NCBI GenBank assembly: GCA_023132545.1
Contig: JAGLYB010000095.1
Location: 1-7,238 of the forward strand
Length of the DNA: 7,238 nucleotides
Reading direction: 5' to 3'
Source of the DNA: Candidatus Bipolaricaulota bacterium
Lineage (GTDB): Bacteria; Bipolaricaulota; Bipolaricaulia; UBA7950; UBA9294
Below the pieces are notes generated by a model that did no database searches, had not been told where the DNA came from, and saw nothing but the letters and a program-made list of their open reading frames with translations. Every line of letters starts with the position of its first letter. Position 1 is the first letter of the stretch. Shown here piece by piece: positions 1 to 5,373 of the stretch. Made by a program: the position numbers and the translations under genes.

Positions 1-80
1 AATCGCCGATTGCTACAAGGCTTCTTAACTAATGCAATCGCCGATTGCTACAAGGCTTCTTAACAGACGCAATCGCCGAG
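1..80. repeat. 35-bp period tandem repeat, at least two copies plus a partial third
   Basis: A 29-nt block beginning AATCGCCGATTGCTACAAGG occurs at 1-29 and again, identical, at 36-64. The two are separated by six bases (TAATGC), and a different six (AGACGC) follow the second copy. A third copy begins at 71 but matches exactly only through 79 and then diverges. Positions 34-48 form a perfect inverted repeat with 7-bp arms around one base (GCAATCG-C-CGATTGC). The period is not a multiple of three, so the array is unlikely to be a protein repeat, and every plus-strand frame is closed by a stop no later than 63. The array touches the window edge, so its true length is unknown. The six-base gaps are far too short for CRISPR spacers. 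It could be a minisatellite, or a duplicated 3' end of an upstream gene. Confidence 0.8.
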
Positions 81-173
81 TACTGCGAAGCGTAGTCGCT
101 GAATACTTTGAGGAGCCCTGCTAAGAGTAATCGACAGCGTGTGAATCGCGTAAACATGCTGAGGTGAGGTGCC
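81..173 (+). other. Leader region upstream of pcm, no gene seen
   Basis: This stretch joins the repeat array to the pcm start. It includes a short imperfect hairpin around 84-98 (ACTGCG-AAG-CGTAGT, with one G-T pair) inside the diverged third repeat. No -35/-10 pair with acceptable match and spacing was found. TTGAGG (108-113) and TCGACA (131-136) resemble -35 boxes, but neither has a good -10 at 16-18 bp. A promoter for pcm-ltaE may lie here or further upstream, and it cannot be placed from the sequence. Confidence 0.4.
161..167 (+). promoter_or_regulatory. Shine-Dalgarno site of pcm
   Basis: GAGGTGA matches seven consecutive bases of the 16S anti-Shine-Dalgarno complement (AGGAGGTGA). It sits six bases before the ATG at 174. 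This fixes the pcm start and supports a bacterial host. Confidence 0.8.
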
Positions 174-827
174 ATGGACATCGACTGGGAGTGGAGTCAA
201 GCGCGTGAAACGATGGTGAGTCGAGATCTCCGCGATCGCGGCATTCGCGATGCCGACGTTCTGACTGCGATGTCAGTGATTCCGCGTCAACGGTTCGTTC
301 CTCCCGAATATCAAGCTGATGCCTATGCAGACGCACCGCTTCCCATTGGCGATGAGCAAACCATCTCCCAGCCATTCATGGTGGCCTTGATGACTGAAGC
401 ATTGCAGCTGAAGGGTGGAGAGCGGGTGCTGGAAATTGGCACAGGATCGGGTTATCAGACCGCTGTTTTGGCTGAGATGGGAGCCGAGGTTTGGACGATC
501 GAGCGATCTTCGACGCTCTCTGCGAGAGCTGTCCGTCTACTTGAAAGCCTTGGGTACGAATCCATTCACTGCATCGAATCGGATGGCACCTTGGGATTGC
601 CATCAGCAGCCCCGTTCGACCGTATTCTGGCCACTGGCAGTCTGCCGGATGCTCCAAAGAGGCTTCTCAGCCAACTGACTGACGGCGGAATCTTTGTGGG
701 GCCGGTCGGGGATTGGCATTGCCAAGAACTAGTGCGAATCGTGTACCATGCCAACCAGTTCGAGCGCGAGGTTCTGTGTGCGTGTCGATTTGTACCACTG
801 ATCGGCGAGGATGGATGGCAATACTAG
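174..827 (+). CDS. pcm: Protein-L-isoaspartate O-methyltransferase
   Basis: The product (217 aa) is a cytosolic repair enzyme. It uses S-adenosylmethionine to methylate the abnormal L-isoaspartyl residues that form as proteins age, which lets them revert to aspartyl. The sequence shows the family hallmarks in order: RGI..ADVL.AM and IPRQRFVP (residues 23-43), the QTISQPF motif (62-68), the SAM-binding motif I VLEIGTGSGYQTAVL (85-99), an acidic residue ending motif post-I (E110), DG at 137-138, PFDRILAT (147-154), GGIFVGPVG (171-179), and the closing FVPL.G..GW (206-215). The length is normal for bacterial Pcm (about 205-220 aa). The start is chosen by the strong Shine-Dalgarno site six bases upstream. 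ltaE follows after 32 nt on the same strand, so the two are probably cotranscribed. No key residue appears to be missing. Assignment to the family is near certain; substrate preference is taken from the family. Confidence 0.96.
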   Translation: MDIDWEWSQARETMVSRDLRDRGIRDADVLTAMSVIPRQRFVPPEYQADAYADAPLPIGDEQTISQPFMVALMTEALQLKGGERVLEIGTGSGYQTAVLAEMGAEVWTIERSSTLSARAVRLLESLGYESIHCIESDGTLGLPSAAPFDRILATGSLPDAPKRLLSQLTDGGIFVGPVGDWHCQELVRIVYHANQFEREVLCACRFVPLIGEDGWQY

Positions 828-846
828 ACGGGGGTTCACAAGGACC

Positions 847-853
847 AGGAGGA
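847..853 (+). promoter_or_regulatory. Shine-Dalgarno site that decides the ltaE start
   Basis: AGGAGGA lies six bases before the ATG at 860. The reading frame stays open upstream to 713, inside pcm. The ribosome site and the start of homology (NIVDLRSDTVT) both point to 860 as the true start. Confidence 0.85.
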
Positions 854-859
854 ACGACC

Positions 860-1939
860 ATGAACATCGTCGATCTGCGAAGCGATACGGTAACTCAACC
901 CACCCAAGCCATGCGAGAAGTGATGGCCAGTGCTCCGGTAGGTGACGATGTCTATGGTGAAGATCCTAGTGTACGCCAACTCGAAGAACGGATGGCGGAT
1001 ACCCTCGGCAAAGAGGCTGGCTTGTTCGTTGCCTCGGGAACGATGGGCAATCTCGTTGCCTTGTTGGCACATGCTGGAAGAGGCGAGGAAGTCATCCTGG
1101 GCGACCTTTCGCACACCTTCCTCTATGAGGGCGGCGGCATCTCAGCCTTGGGGAGCATCCACCCGCATACTCTGCCCAACCCGAACGATGGAACGCTTGA
1201 TCCGGAACGAATCCGACTTGCTTTGCGCAATCCCGATGACCCGCACGCACCGCGCACACGGATGATCGTGCTGGAAAACACTCACAACCGTTGCGGCGGC
1301 ATTGCCTTGACAGCCGACTACTGCAATCAGGTGGCTGCGCTGGCGGGGGAACATGGGTTGATCATGCATCTAGACGGAGCTCGCTTGTTCAACGCGGCCG
1401 TTGCGTTGGGCTGTCCTGCGGCGGATCTGACTCAGGCATTCGATTCAGTGACGGTCTGTTTGTCCAAGGGTCTTGGTGCGCCTGTCGGTTCGGTGCTGTG
1501 CGGATCGAAGGATTTCATCCGCGAAGCACATCGCATGCGCAAGTTGGTTGGCGGTGGTATGCGTCAGGCTGGCATTCTGGCGGCAGCCGGGTTGCACGCA
1601 CTCGATCATCATATCAATCGACTGGCCGAGGATCATGAAAACGCGGATGTTCTCGCCCATGGAATCGCCGAGATCGATGGCTTGACCTGCCCACAAGCTC
1701 AAGCACCGGCAACAGGTGCTTGGACCAATCTGGTGTACTTCACTGTCGATGGCGCCGCCATTGGACGTCCCCAGTTCAACGCGGTTGAACTGTCCAAGCA
1801 GCTAAAAGCCCATGGGGTCCTTGCGCACGCTCTTGGAAGCGATGGCAAGAAAATGCGCATGGTGACTCATCTAGACGTTGGGTCCTCAGACATCGAGACC
1901 GCACTGGTACAACTTCGGTCTTGTCTCACGGGGACGTAG
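860..1939 (+). CDS. ltaE: Low-specificity L-threonine aldolase (PLP enzyme)
   Basis: The 359-aa product is a fold-type I pyridoxal-phosphate enzyme. Enzymes of this family cleave L-threonine and L-allo-threonine to glycine and acetaldehyde and often act on other beta-hydroxy amino acids. Visible hallmarks are the N-terminal DLRSDTVTQPT (5-15), GDDVYGEDP (28-36), the SGTMGN cofactor loop (59-64), H85 in the SHTFLYE segment (the stacking His of the family), ENTHN (139-143), HLDGAR (170-175, with D172 contacting the pyridine nitrogen), and the Schiff-base lysine K203 in LSKGLGAPVGS. The GGGMRQAG loop (231-238) and the C-terminal RMVTHLDV (333-340) also fit. The length is slightly above the usual 330-345 aa. 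The start is fixed by a Shine-Dalgarno site at 847-853, and a longer in-frame reading overlapping pcm is rejected. It is the second gene after pcm with a 32-nt gap. Stereospecificity cannot be read from sequence; L- and L-allo-type is the family expectation. Confidence 0.95.
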   Translation: MNIVDLRSDTVTQPTQAMREVMASAPVGDDVYGEDPSVRQLEERMADTLGKEAGLFVASGTMGNLVALLAHAGRGEEVILGDLSHTFLYEGGGISALGSIHPHTLPNPNDGTLDPERIRLALRNPDDPHAPRTRMIVLENTHNRCGGIALTADYCNQVAALAGEHGLIMHLDGARLFNAAVALGCPAADLTQAFDSVTVCLSKGLGAPVGSVLCGSKDFIREAHRMRKLVGGGMRQAGILAAAGLHALDHHINRLAEDHENADVLAHGIAEIDGLTCPQAQAPATGAWTNLVYFTVDGAAIGRPQFNAVELSKQLKAHGVLAHALGSDGKKMRMVTHLDVGSSDIETALVQLRSCLTGT

Positions 1940-2103
1940 GTCCCCCTTCTCCCTGAAACAGGTCGGTTGCCAACACCGTCGGTGCGCTTCGAAACGGTGT
2001 TCACAGCGCCTATCGTCATGATACCGGGTGGAATGAAGGGCTCCCAGAGCATCGGGAGATCCCTCCTGCCCCGGCTCATCGACCTTTATTAGAGGGGGAA
2101 ACG
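1940..2103 (+). other. Intergenic region before the envelope operon
   Basis: The 164-bp gap separates ltaE from the three-gene cassette and probably holds its promoter. No convincing -35/-10 pair was found. A second short inverted repeat, CTCCC (2041-2045) with GGGAG (2054-2058), is present. A G-rich ribosome site AGAGGGGG (2091-2098) ends five bases before the ATG at 2104. No open frame here looks like a gene. Confidence 0.45.
1972..2001 (+). other. Hairpin in the ltaE / envelope-operon gap
   Basis: AACACCGT (1972-1979) and ACGGTGTT (1994-2001) form a perfect 8-bp stem with a 14-nt loop. A smaller alternative, CACC-GTC-GGTG (1974-1984), uses the same left arm, so two mutually exclusive folds are possible. 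No T-run follows, so it does not look like a standard intrinsic terminator. It may be a Rho-dependent or processing element, a leader structure for the next operon, or chance. Confidence 0.35.
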
Positions 2104-2907
2104 ATGAAAGGGCTAGCGTCTGTACTCTTAGTTTTGATCCTATTGGGGGTCACGGCGATCGCCGAGCCGCTTGAATTGGGTTTCGGAGGCGGTCCGTCGT
2201 TTACGTCTCTGGATTCGCTCAATGAATCGATTGGTGTGTTCAATGCGTTGATCGATCACTTGAACGAAACCTTCGATGTTCATCCCGATGTCTCAGGCAC
2301 GGTCGCTCCAATGCCTTCCATTGGCAGAGGATGGTATCTGTCCGCTGCCGAACGGTACCGGCTGACAGATTGGTTTGCTTTGGGCGCCCATGTTGAGTAC
2401 ACGGGATCGACCAGCTCAACGATCGGTTTCTATCAAGGAAGCGAGGTCTCTCAGATTGATGTGGCCTATCGCTCGCACGTTCTTGGAGCTGTATTGGGCG
2501 GAGATATCACGTTCGTTGATCTGAGCCTTCGCTTGGGAGCCACTGCGGGTGTTGGCTATTTTCGTACGATACTGGACCGCAAGGTGGTTTTTCAGATCCC
2601 GGCCGAGTATCCAGATGCCATTGCCGGGCTGCCTCCCGAAGGGGAGGGTCGCTACAGCGGCGGCACTATCGGGTTGGAAGCTGGAATTACGTTGTCCTAT
2701 CCCATTTTCGATTGGTTTACCATCGGCACGCAGGTCATCTATCGAACGGCCGAAATCGGCTCACTGAAGACATCGCAAGGGATCGAAATGGATCTGGACG
2801 GCGATGGGCAAGGCGAGTCGGTCAATCTAAGCGGACTGGCCGTGCAATTTTCATTCTCGATCAACATCGATCTCTCCCTAGACGGAGGAAAGGAGCCACT
2901 GCAATGA
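2104..2907 (+). CDS. Exported protein, predicted outer-membrane beta-barrel
   Basis: The 267-aa product was not matched to a named family. Residues 1-20 form a typical Sec signal peptide (a lysine, a long hydrophobic core, then AIA before E21). The mature part is rich in glycine and in alternating hydrophobic/polar stretches of 8-10 residues flanked by aromatics, for example WFALGAHVEYT (90-100), FVDLSLRLGATAGVGYF (137-153), GTIGLEAGITLSY (187-199) and WFTIGTQVIYRTAEIG (204-219). It ends with a strand-like LAVQFSFSINIDLSL (245-259). This pattern is typical of small outer-membrane barrels with perhaps 8-10 strands. A loop DLDGDGQGE (230-238) resembles a calcium-binding DxDxDG motif. The stop overlaps the start of the next gene by 4 nt (ATGA), so it is the first gene of an operon with two PKD lipoproteins. 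The barrel call is inferred from composition and pattern. A secreted beta-sandwich protein is the main alternative. Confidence 0.75.
   Translation: MKGLASVLLVLILLGVTAIAEPLELGFGGGPSFTSLDSLNESIGVFNALIDHLNETFDVHPDVSGTVAPMPSIGRGWYLSAAERYRLTDWFALGAHVEYTGSTSSTIGFYQGSEVSQIDVAYRSHVLGAVLGGDITFVDLSLRLGATAGVGYFRTILDRKVVFQIPAEYPDAIAGLPPEGEGRYSGGTIGLEAGITLSYPIFDWFTIGTQVIYRTAEIGSLKTSQGIEMDLDGDGQGESVNLSGLAVQFSFSINIDLSLDGGKEPLQ
2891..2895 (+). promoter_or_regulatory. Shine-Dalgarno site of the first PKD lipoprotein
   Basis: AGGAG lies eight bases before the ATG at 2904, within the coding end of the barrel gene, with a second purine-rich GGAGGAA just upstream. It selects 2904 over the longer in-frame reading that begins at 2712. 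The lipoprotein signal peptide also starts right at this ATG. Confidence 0.8.
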
Positions 2908-3593
2908 AGCGGCAGAAATTGGTTCGCTTATTGGCCACGTTGTGCTTGGTAGCGGTATCGGTTTCAGGGTGTTTGGATCCAATAGCAGGTCTAGAAGCGA
3001 TATTCTCGGCATCAGAAATCGAACACGTCATTCCATTTACGGCCAGTTTTGATGCTACGCTCACCTACAGTTCGGATGGGAAAGTCGTCTCGTATTTCTG
3101 GAACTTTGGGGATGGTGGATCATCAGATGCCGGCCCTGTGGTTGATCACATCTACCAGCAAGACGGCGTATATGAAGTGACTCTCACCGTGCTTGATTCC
3201 GAAGGACGGACCGATAAGGTATCGATGACGATCCACGCCCTAAATCCTCTCCCATTGGCAGATTTCACCTACGCGCCAAAAAGCGTAATGGAAGATAAGT
3301 TAATTATCAGTGCATCCGAATGGGTTACGTTCGATGCCAGTACGTCCACTGACGATGGAGAGATCGTGTCCTATCACTGGTATTTCGGACGAGAGGACAG
3401 TGGCGAGGCTATGGTTGCAGAGGGGCCGGAGATCAAGTGCCGATACCGTGATGCGGGCACCTATAGCATCGTCCTTACAGTGACGGACAACGATGGTGGC
3501 TCGTCAACATGCGTTCAGCAGGTCGAAGTTGTCGGGTCTCAAGCCTGTAATGCCGATTTGTGTGAGGAATACCCATGGCTCTACGTAGAGTAA
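2904..3593 (+). CDS. Lipoprotein with two PKD domains
   Basis: The 229-aa product starts with a lipoprotein signal peptide: charged MKRQK, a hydrophobic core, and the lipobox VSGC with the lipidated cysteine at C23. Two PKD (polycystic kidney disease, Ig-like) domains follow. The first spans about 33-112, with YFWNFGDGG (64-72) and the closing DGVYEVTLTVLDSEG (87-101). The second spans about 118-210, with YHWYFG (157-162) and DAGTYSIVLTVTDNDGG (183-199). After the second domain comes a CX4C pair (C215, C220) and a short acidic tail. C179 and C203 lie inside the second domain. PKD domains are extracellular beta-sandwich modules used in adhesion, spacing or glycan contact, and there is no enzymatic domain here. 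It overlaps the barrel gene by 4 nt and the next PKD gene by 19 nt. It is probably anchored in the envelope, facing periplasm or surface. The exact role is unknown. Confidence 0.88.
   Translation: MKRQKLVRLLATLCLVAVSVSGCLDPIAGLEAIFSASEIEHVIPFTASFDATLTYSSDGKVVSYFWNFGDGGSSDAGPVVDHIYQQDGVYEVTLTVLDSEGRTDKVSMTIHALNPLPLADFTYAPKSVMEDKLIISASEWVTFDASTSTDDGEIVSYHWYFGREDSGEAMVAEGPEIKCRYRDAGTYSIVLTVTDNDGGSSTCVQQVEVVGSQACNADLCEEYPWLYVE
3564..3568 (+). promoter_or_regulatory. Shine-Dalgarno site of the second PKD lipoprotein, inside the preceding gene
   Basis: GAGGA ends six bases before the ATG at 3575. It lies in the coding sequence of the upstream lipoprotein, overlapping the codons just after its CX4C motif. 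It supports the start at 3575 even though this gives a 19-nt gene overlap. A later start at the MIIV methionine would remove the charged n-region of the signal peptide. Confidence 0.7.
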
Positions 3594-4531
3594 TTCGACT
3601 GAGATATCTCACCGTACTGATGATTATTGTCGCTCCGCTGTTCCTGTCTGGCTGCGTGCTGGAACAGATTCTTGACGGCATGGTCAACGAGCATCCTCAT
3701 GCCGTCATCGAGGCGACACCGCGCGAAGGCAGTGCTCCGCTTGACGTGAATTTCAGTGGTCAATACTCACGTGACGATGGCATGATTGTTGAGTATCGCT
3801 GGAATTTCGGCGATCCGATGAGCACGCAATCAGTGCTGGAAATTGCATCAACGCATACGTTCAATCATCCGGGAACGTATCTGGTTAAGCTCACAGTGAT
3901 CGATGACGAAGGCGAGGTGGATAGCCAGCAAGTCGCTATTGTGGTCACCGATGCTCCTCCGATCGCGAAAGCTTCAGTGAACAACGAGGCCCCCTTGCCG
4001 GGAGTTGCCGTCATCTTCGCAGCCACTGGATCCTATGACGTTCAGGGTGACATTGTATCCTATCACTGGGAGTTCGGAGATGGGGAGACAGGGATTGGGG
4101 AAACAGTACAGCATACTTATAACGAAGGTAAATATTATGTAGTCACATTGACTGTAACCGATGAAGCAGGCCTCATGGCTCAAGCGCGCCTAGGGATGAG
4201 CGTTCAGCCGGGGCAAACCAGTGGTGGCTGCAGCGATGGTTCTTGCGGCGACGACGATACCCCGTACGCAATCATCACGAGCAACTGGTCCTGTTCCGGG
4301 GCCCAAGTTGATGAGCCAATCCAGTTCGATGGCACGGCCTCACGTCCTGCGATTGGGAAGATCATCACCTACTCCTGGGATTTCGGAGACGGGACGAGCG
4401 AATCCGGGGCCATCGTCACACACGCGTACAACAGTCAGAACACTTACATCATTAAGCTTACAGTCATCGACGAGGGTGGAGGTGTTGACACTGCTATCGG
4501 ATCAGTCCGCGTCAATTCGACTTGCTACTAA
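3575..4531 (+). CDS. Lipoprotein with three PKD domains
   Basis: The 318-aa product has a lipoprotein signal peptide: arginine-rich MALRRVIRLR, a hydrophobic core, and the lipobox LSGC with the lipidated cysteine at C27. It carries three PKD domains. The first is about 42-125 (YRWNFGDP, 74-81; HPGTYLVKLTVIDDEG, 98-113). The second is about 129-211 (YHWEFGDGETG, 163-173; YYVVTLTVTDEAG, 187-199). The third is about 230-315 (YSWDFGDGTSESG, 266-278; NTYIIKLTVIDEGGG, 289-303). Between domains two and three is a glycine/aspartate-rich linker with a CX4C pair (C219, C224). C240 and C317 bracket the third domain and could form a disulfide. The domain pattern, lipobox and CX4C after domain two make it a likely paralogue of the preceding gene with one extra domain. 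It is the last gene of the operon; a strong terminator follows 28 bases after the stop. A surface or periplasmic binding or scaffold role is inferred. Confidence 0.9.
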   Translation: MALRRVIRLRYLTVLMIIVAPLFLSGCVLEQILDGMVNEHPHAVIEATPREGSAPLDVNFSGQYSRDDGMIVEYRWNFGDPMSTQSVLEIASTHTFNHPGTYLVKLTVIDDEGEVDSQQVAIVVTDAPPIAKASVNNEAPLPGVAVIFAATGSYDVQGDIVSYHWEFGDGETGIGETVQHTYNEGKYYVVTLTVTDEAGLMAQARLGMSVQPGQTSGGCSDGSCGDDDTPYAIITSNWSCSGAQVDEPIQFDGTASRPAIGKIITYSWDFGDGTSESGAIVTHAYNSQNTYIIKLTVIDEGGGVDTAIGSVRVNSTCY

Positions 4532-4559
4532 GCTTCTCATCGACACTCGGATGTCAGTT

Positions 4560-4590
4560 GCGGGGATTCGACTACGAATCCCCGCTTGCT
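4560..4590 (+). terminator. Intrinsic terminator of the envelope operon
   Basis: An 11-bp perfect stem (4560-4570 with 4575-4585) closes a 4-nt loop, ACTA. The plus strand then reads TTGCTTCTTGTT, a T-rich but interrupted tract. It lies 28 nt after the stop of the three-PKD gene. On the minus strand no T-run follows the same hairpin, so it appears built mainly for plus-strand transcripts. The right arm and loop overlap the last codons of the convergent minus-strand gene. Confidence 0.8.
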
Positions 4591-5336
4591 TCTTGTTGCA
4601 CTTGTAGGAAGTAGACCGAGTCGATGACATCCGTATCCAGCAACATTCCATCCGCATCGTAGTACTCGCTGGCGACGACGATGGGTGCGGTCGCACGAAT
4701 GTCGATCAGTCCCCACGAATCCTTACCAATGGGAAATACTGACTCTGGCTTGAAGTAGGCGGACGCACGGGGCAACAGGGAGAAGTCGCTGTGATTCAGC
4801 AATTCGCCTGCGGAATCGTAGATGTGCGCTGTGCCGGTGACCGTGCTATCACTGGGATTGATGATGCCGATTCCTGTGCGCCGGCTCTCTGTGTTGGCGT
4901 AGTTGGCACCATACCAATAGTAGACGATATCCAGTCCCTCGGTTGACAGTGTTTGTGCTTGAAGGTTGCTGATTGAGACCCAGGTGGTTTCCGTACCAAG
5001 CCACAGCCCGGCTTGGAGCAAAATGTCCGATTCGATGATAAGCAAGCCCCACGAGAATTCGTTGGGCGCGTCGATGAAATCGTTCAGGAAGAAGACCAAC
5101 GATTGATAGGAATCCAAGTCCTTGGTCATGGTCTGAAGTAGGGTTCCTTCAGCATCGTACATCGTGAGCGTGAACGCCTCTTTGTGATCGTAAGCCGATG
5201 CATTGGTGAGAACGACGGCGGTCACGGTACCTGGAAGACAGGTGTAATAGGTGGTTATGGTCCGTGCTGTCGTTGACATTGATAGCGACAGGATGAGAAC
5301 AAGTCCGATGAGCCGGCAATTCCATCGTTGATGCAT
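4572..5336 (-). CDS. Exported protein of two duplicated domains, function unknown
   Basis: This gene was not recognised. Its start could be either of two adjacent ATG codons, at 5339 (255 aa) or 5336 (254 aa). The second is preferred because the Shine-Dalgarno site AGAGGAG (5347-5341) ends only one base before the first. Residue numbers below count from the first ATG. Residues 1-25 look like a Sec signal peptide with hydrophobic core IGLVLILSLSM. The mature part contains two copies of one ~75-residue unit. Copy one (41-115) has VLTNAS, MYDAEGTLLQ and FSWGLLII; copy two (156-228) has IINPSD, IYDSAGELLN and DSWGLIDI. The pattern suggests two beta-sandwich domains, and there is no lipobox or anchor. 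It lies 37 nt downstream of uvrA on the same strand and may be cotranscribed, although no functional link to DNA repair is evident. Its stop codon sits in the loop of the facing operon's terminator. Confidence 0.82.
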   Translation of the reverse strand: MHQRWNCRLIGLVLILSLSMSTTARTITTYYTCLPGTVTAVVLTNASAYDHKEAFTLTMYDAEGTLLQTMTKDLDSYQSLVFFLNDFIDAPNEFSWGLLIIESDILLQAGLWLGTETTWVSISNLQAQTLSTEGLDIVYYWYGANYANTESRRTGIGIINPSDSTVTGTAHIYDSAGELLNHSDFSLLPRASAYFKPESVFPIGKDSWGLIDIRATAPIVVASEYYDADGMLLDTDVIDSVYFLQVQQEASGDS

Positions 5337-5340
5337 CATG

Positions 5341-5347
5341 CTCCTCT
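5341..5347 (-). promoter_or_regulatory. Shine-Dalgarno site deciding between two adjacent ATGs
   Basis: On the minus strand AGAGGAG is followed by CATGATG. Spacing is one base to the first ATG and four to the second. The very short first spacing favours initiation at 5336. The site lies in the 37-nt gap after uvrA, which has no terminator-like hairpin, so readthrough from uvrA is likely. Confidence 0.6.
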
Positions 5348-5373
5348 GTGGCGTGGTTCTGAGTTGGCTGTTT

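Noticed and set aside
1..80. Short CRISPR array
   Set aside because: The repeats are 29 nt but the gaps between them are only six bases, far shorter than real spacers, and no cas gene is in the window.
104..160. Sigma-70 promoter for pcm
   Set aside because: TTGAGG and TCGACA resemble -35 boxes, but no -10 hexamer of acceptable match lies 16-18 bp downstream of either.
713..859. N-terminal extension of the threonine aldolase overlapping pcm
   Set aside because: The extra 49 residues match nothing in the family and overlap pcm. A strong Shine-Dalgarno site and family homology begin at 860.
1700..1722. Perfect 8-bp hairpin (AAGCACC/GGTGCTT core) as a regulatory element
   Set aside because: It is inside the ltaE coding sequence, where it encodes a plausible stretch (QAPATGAW), and has no T-run. 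It is probably chance.
2712..2903. Longer start for the first PKD lipoprotein inside the barrel gene
   Set aside because: It would bury the lipoprotein signal peptide 64 residues deep. The ATG at 2904 has a good ribosome site and begins the signal peptide.
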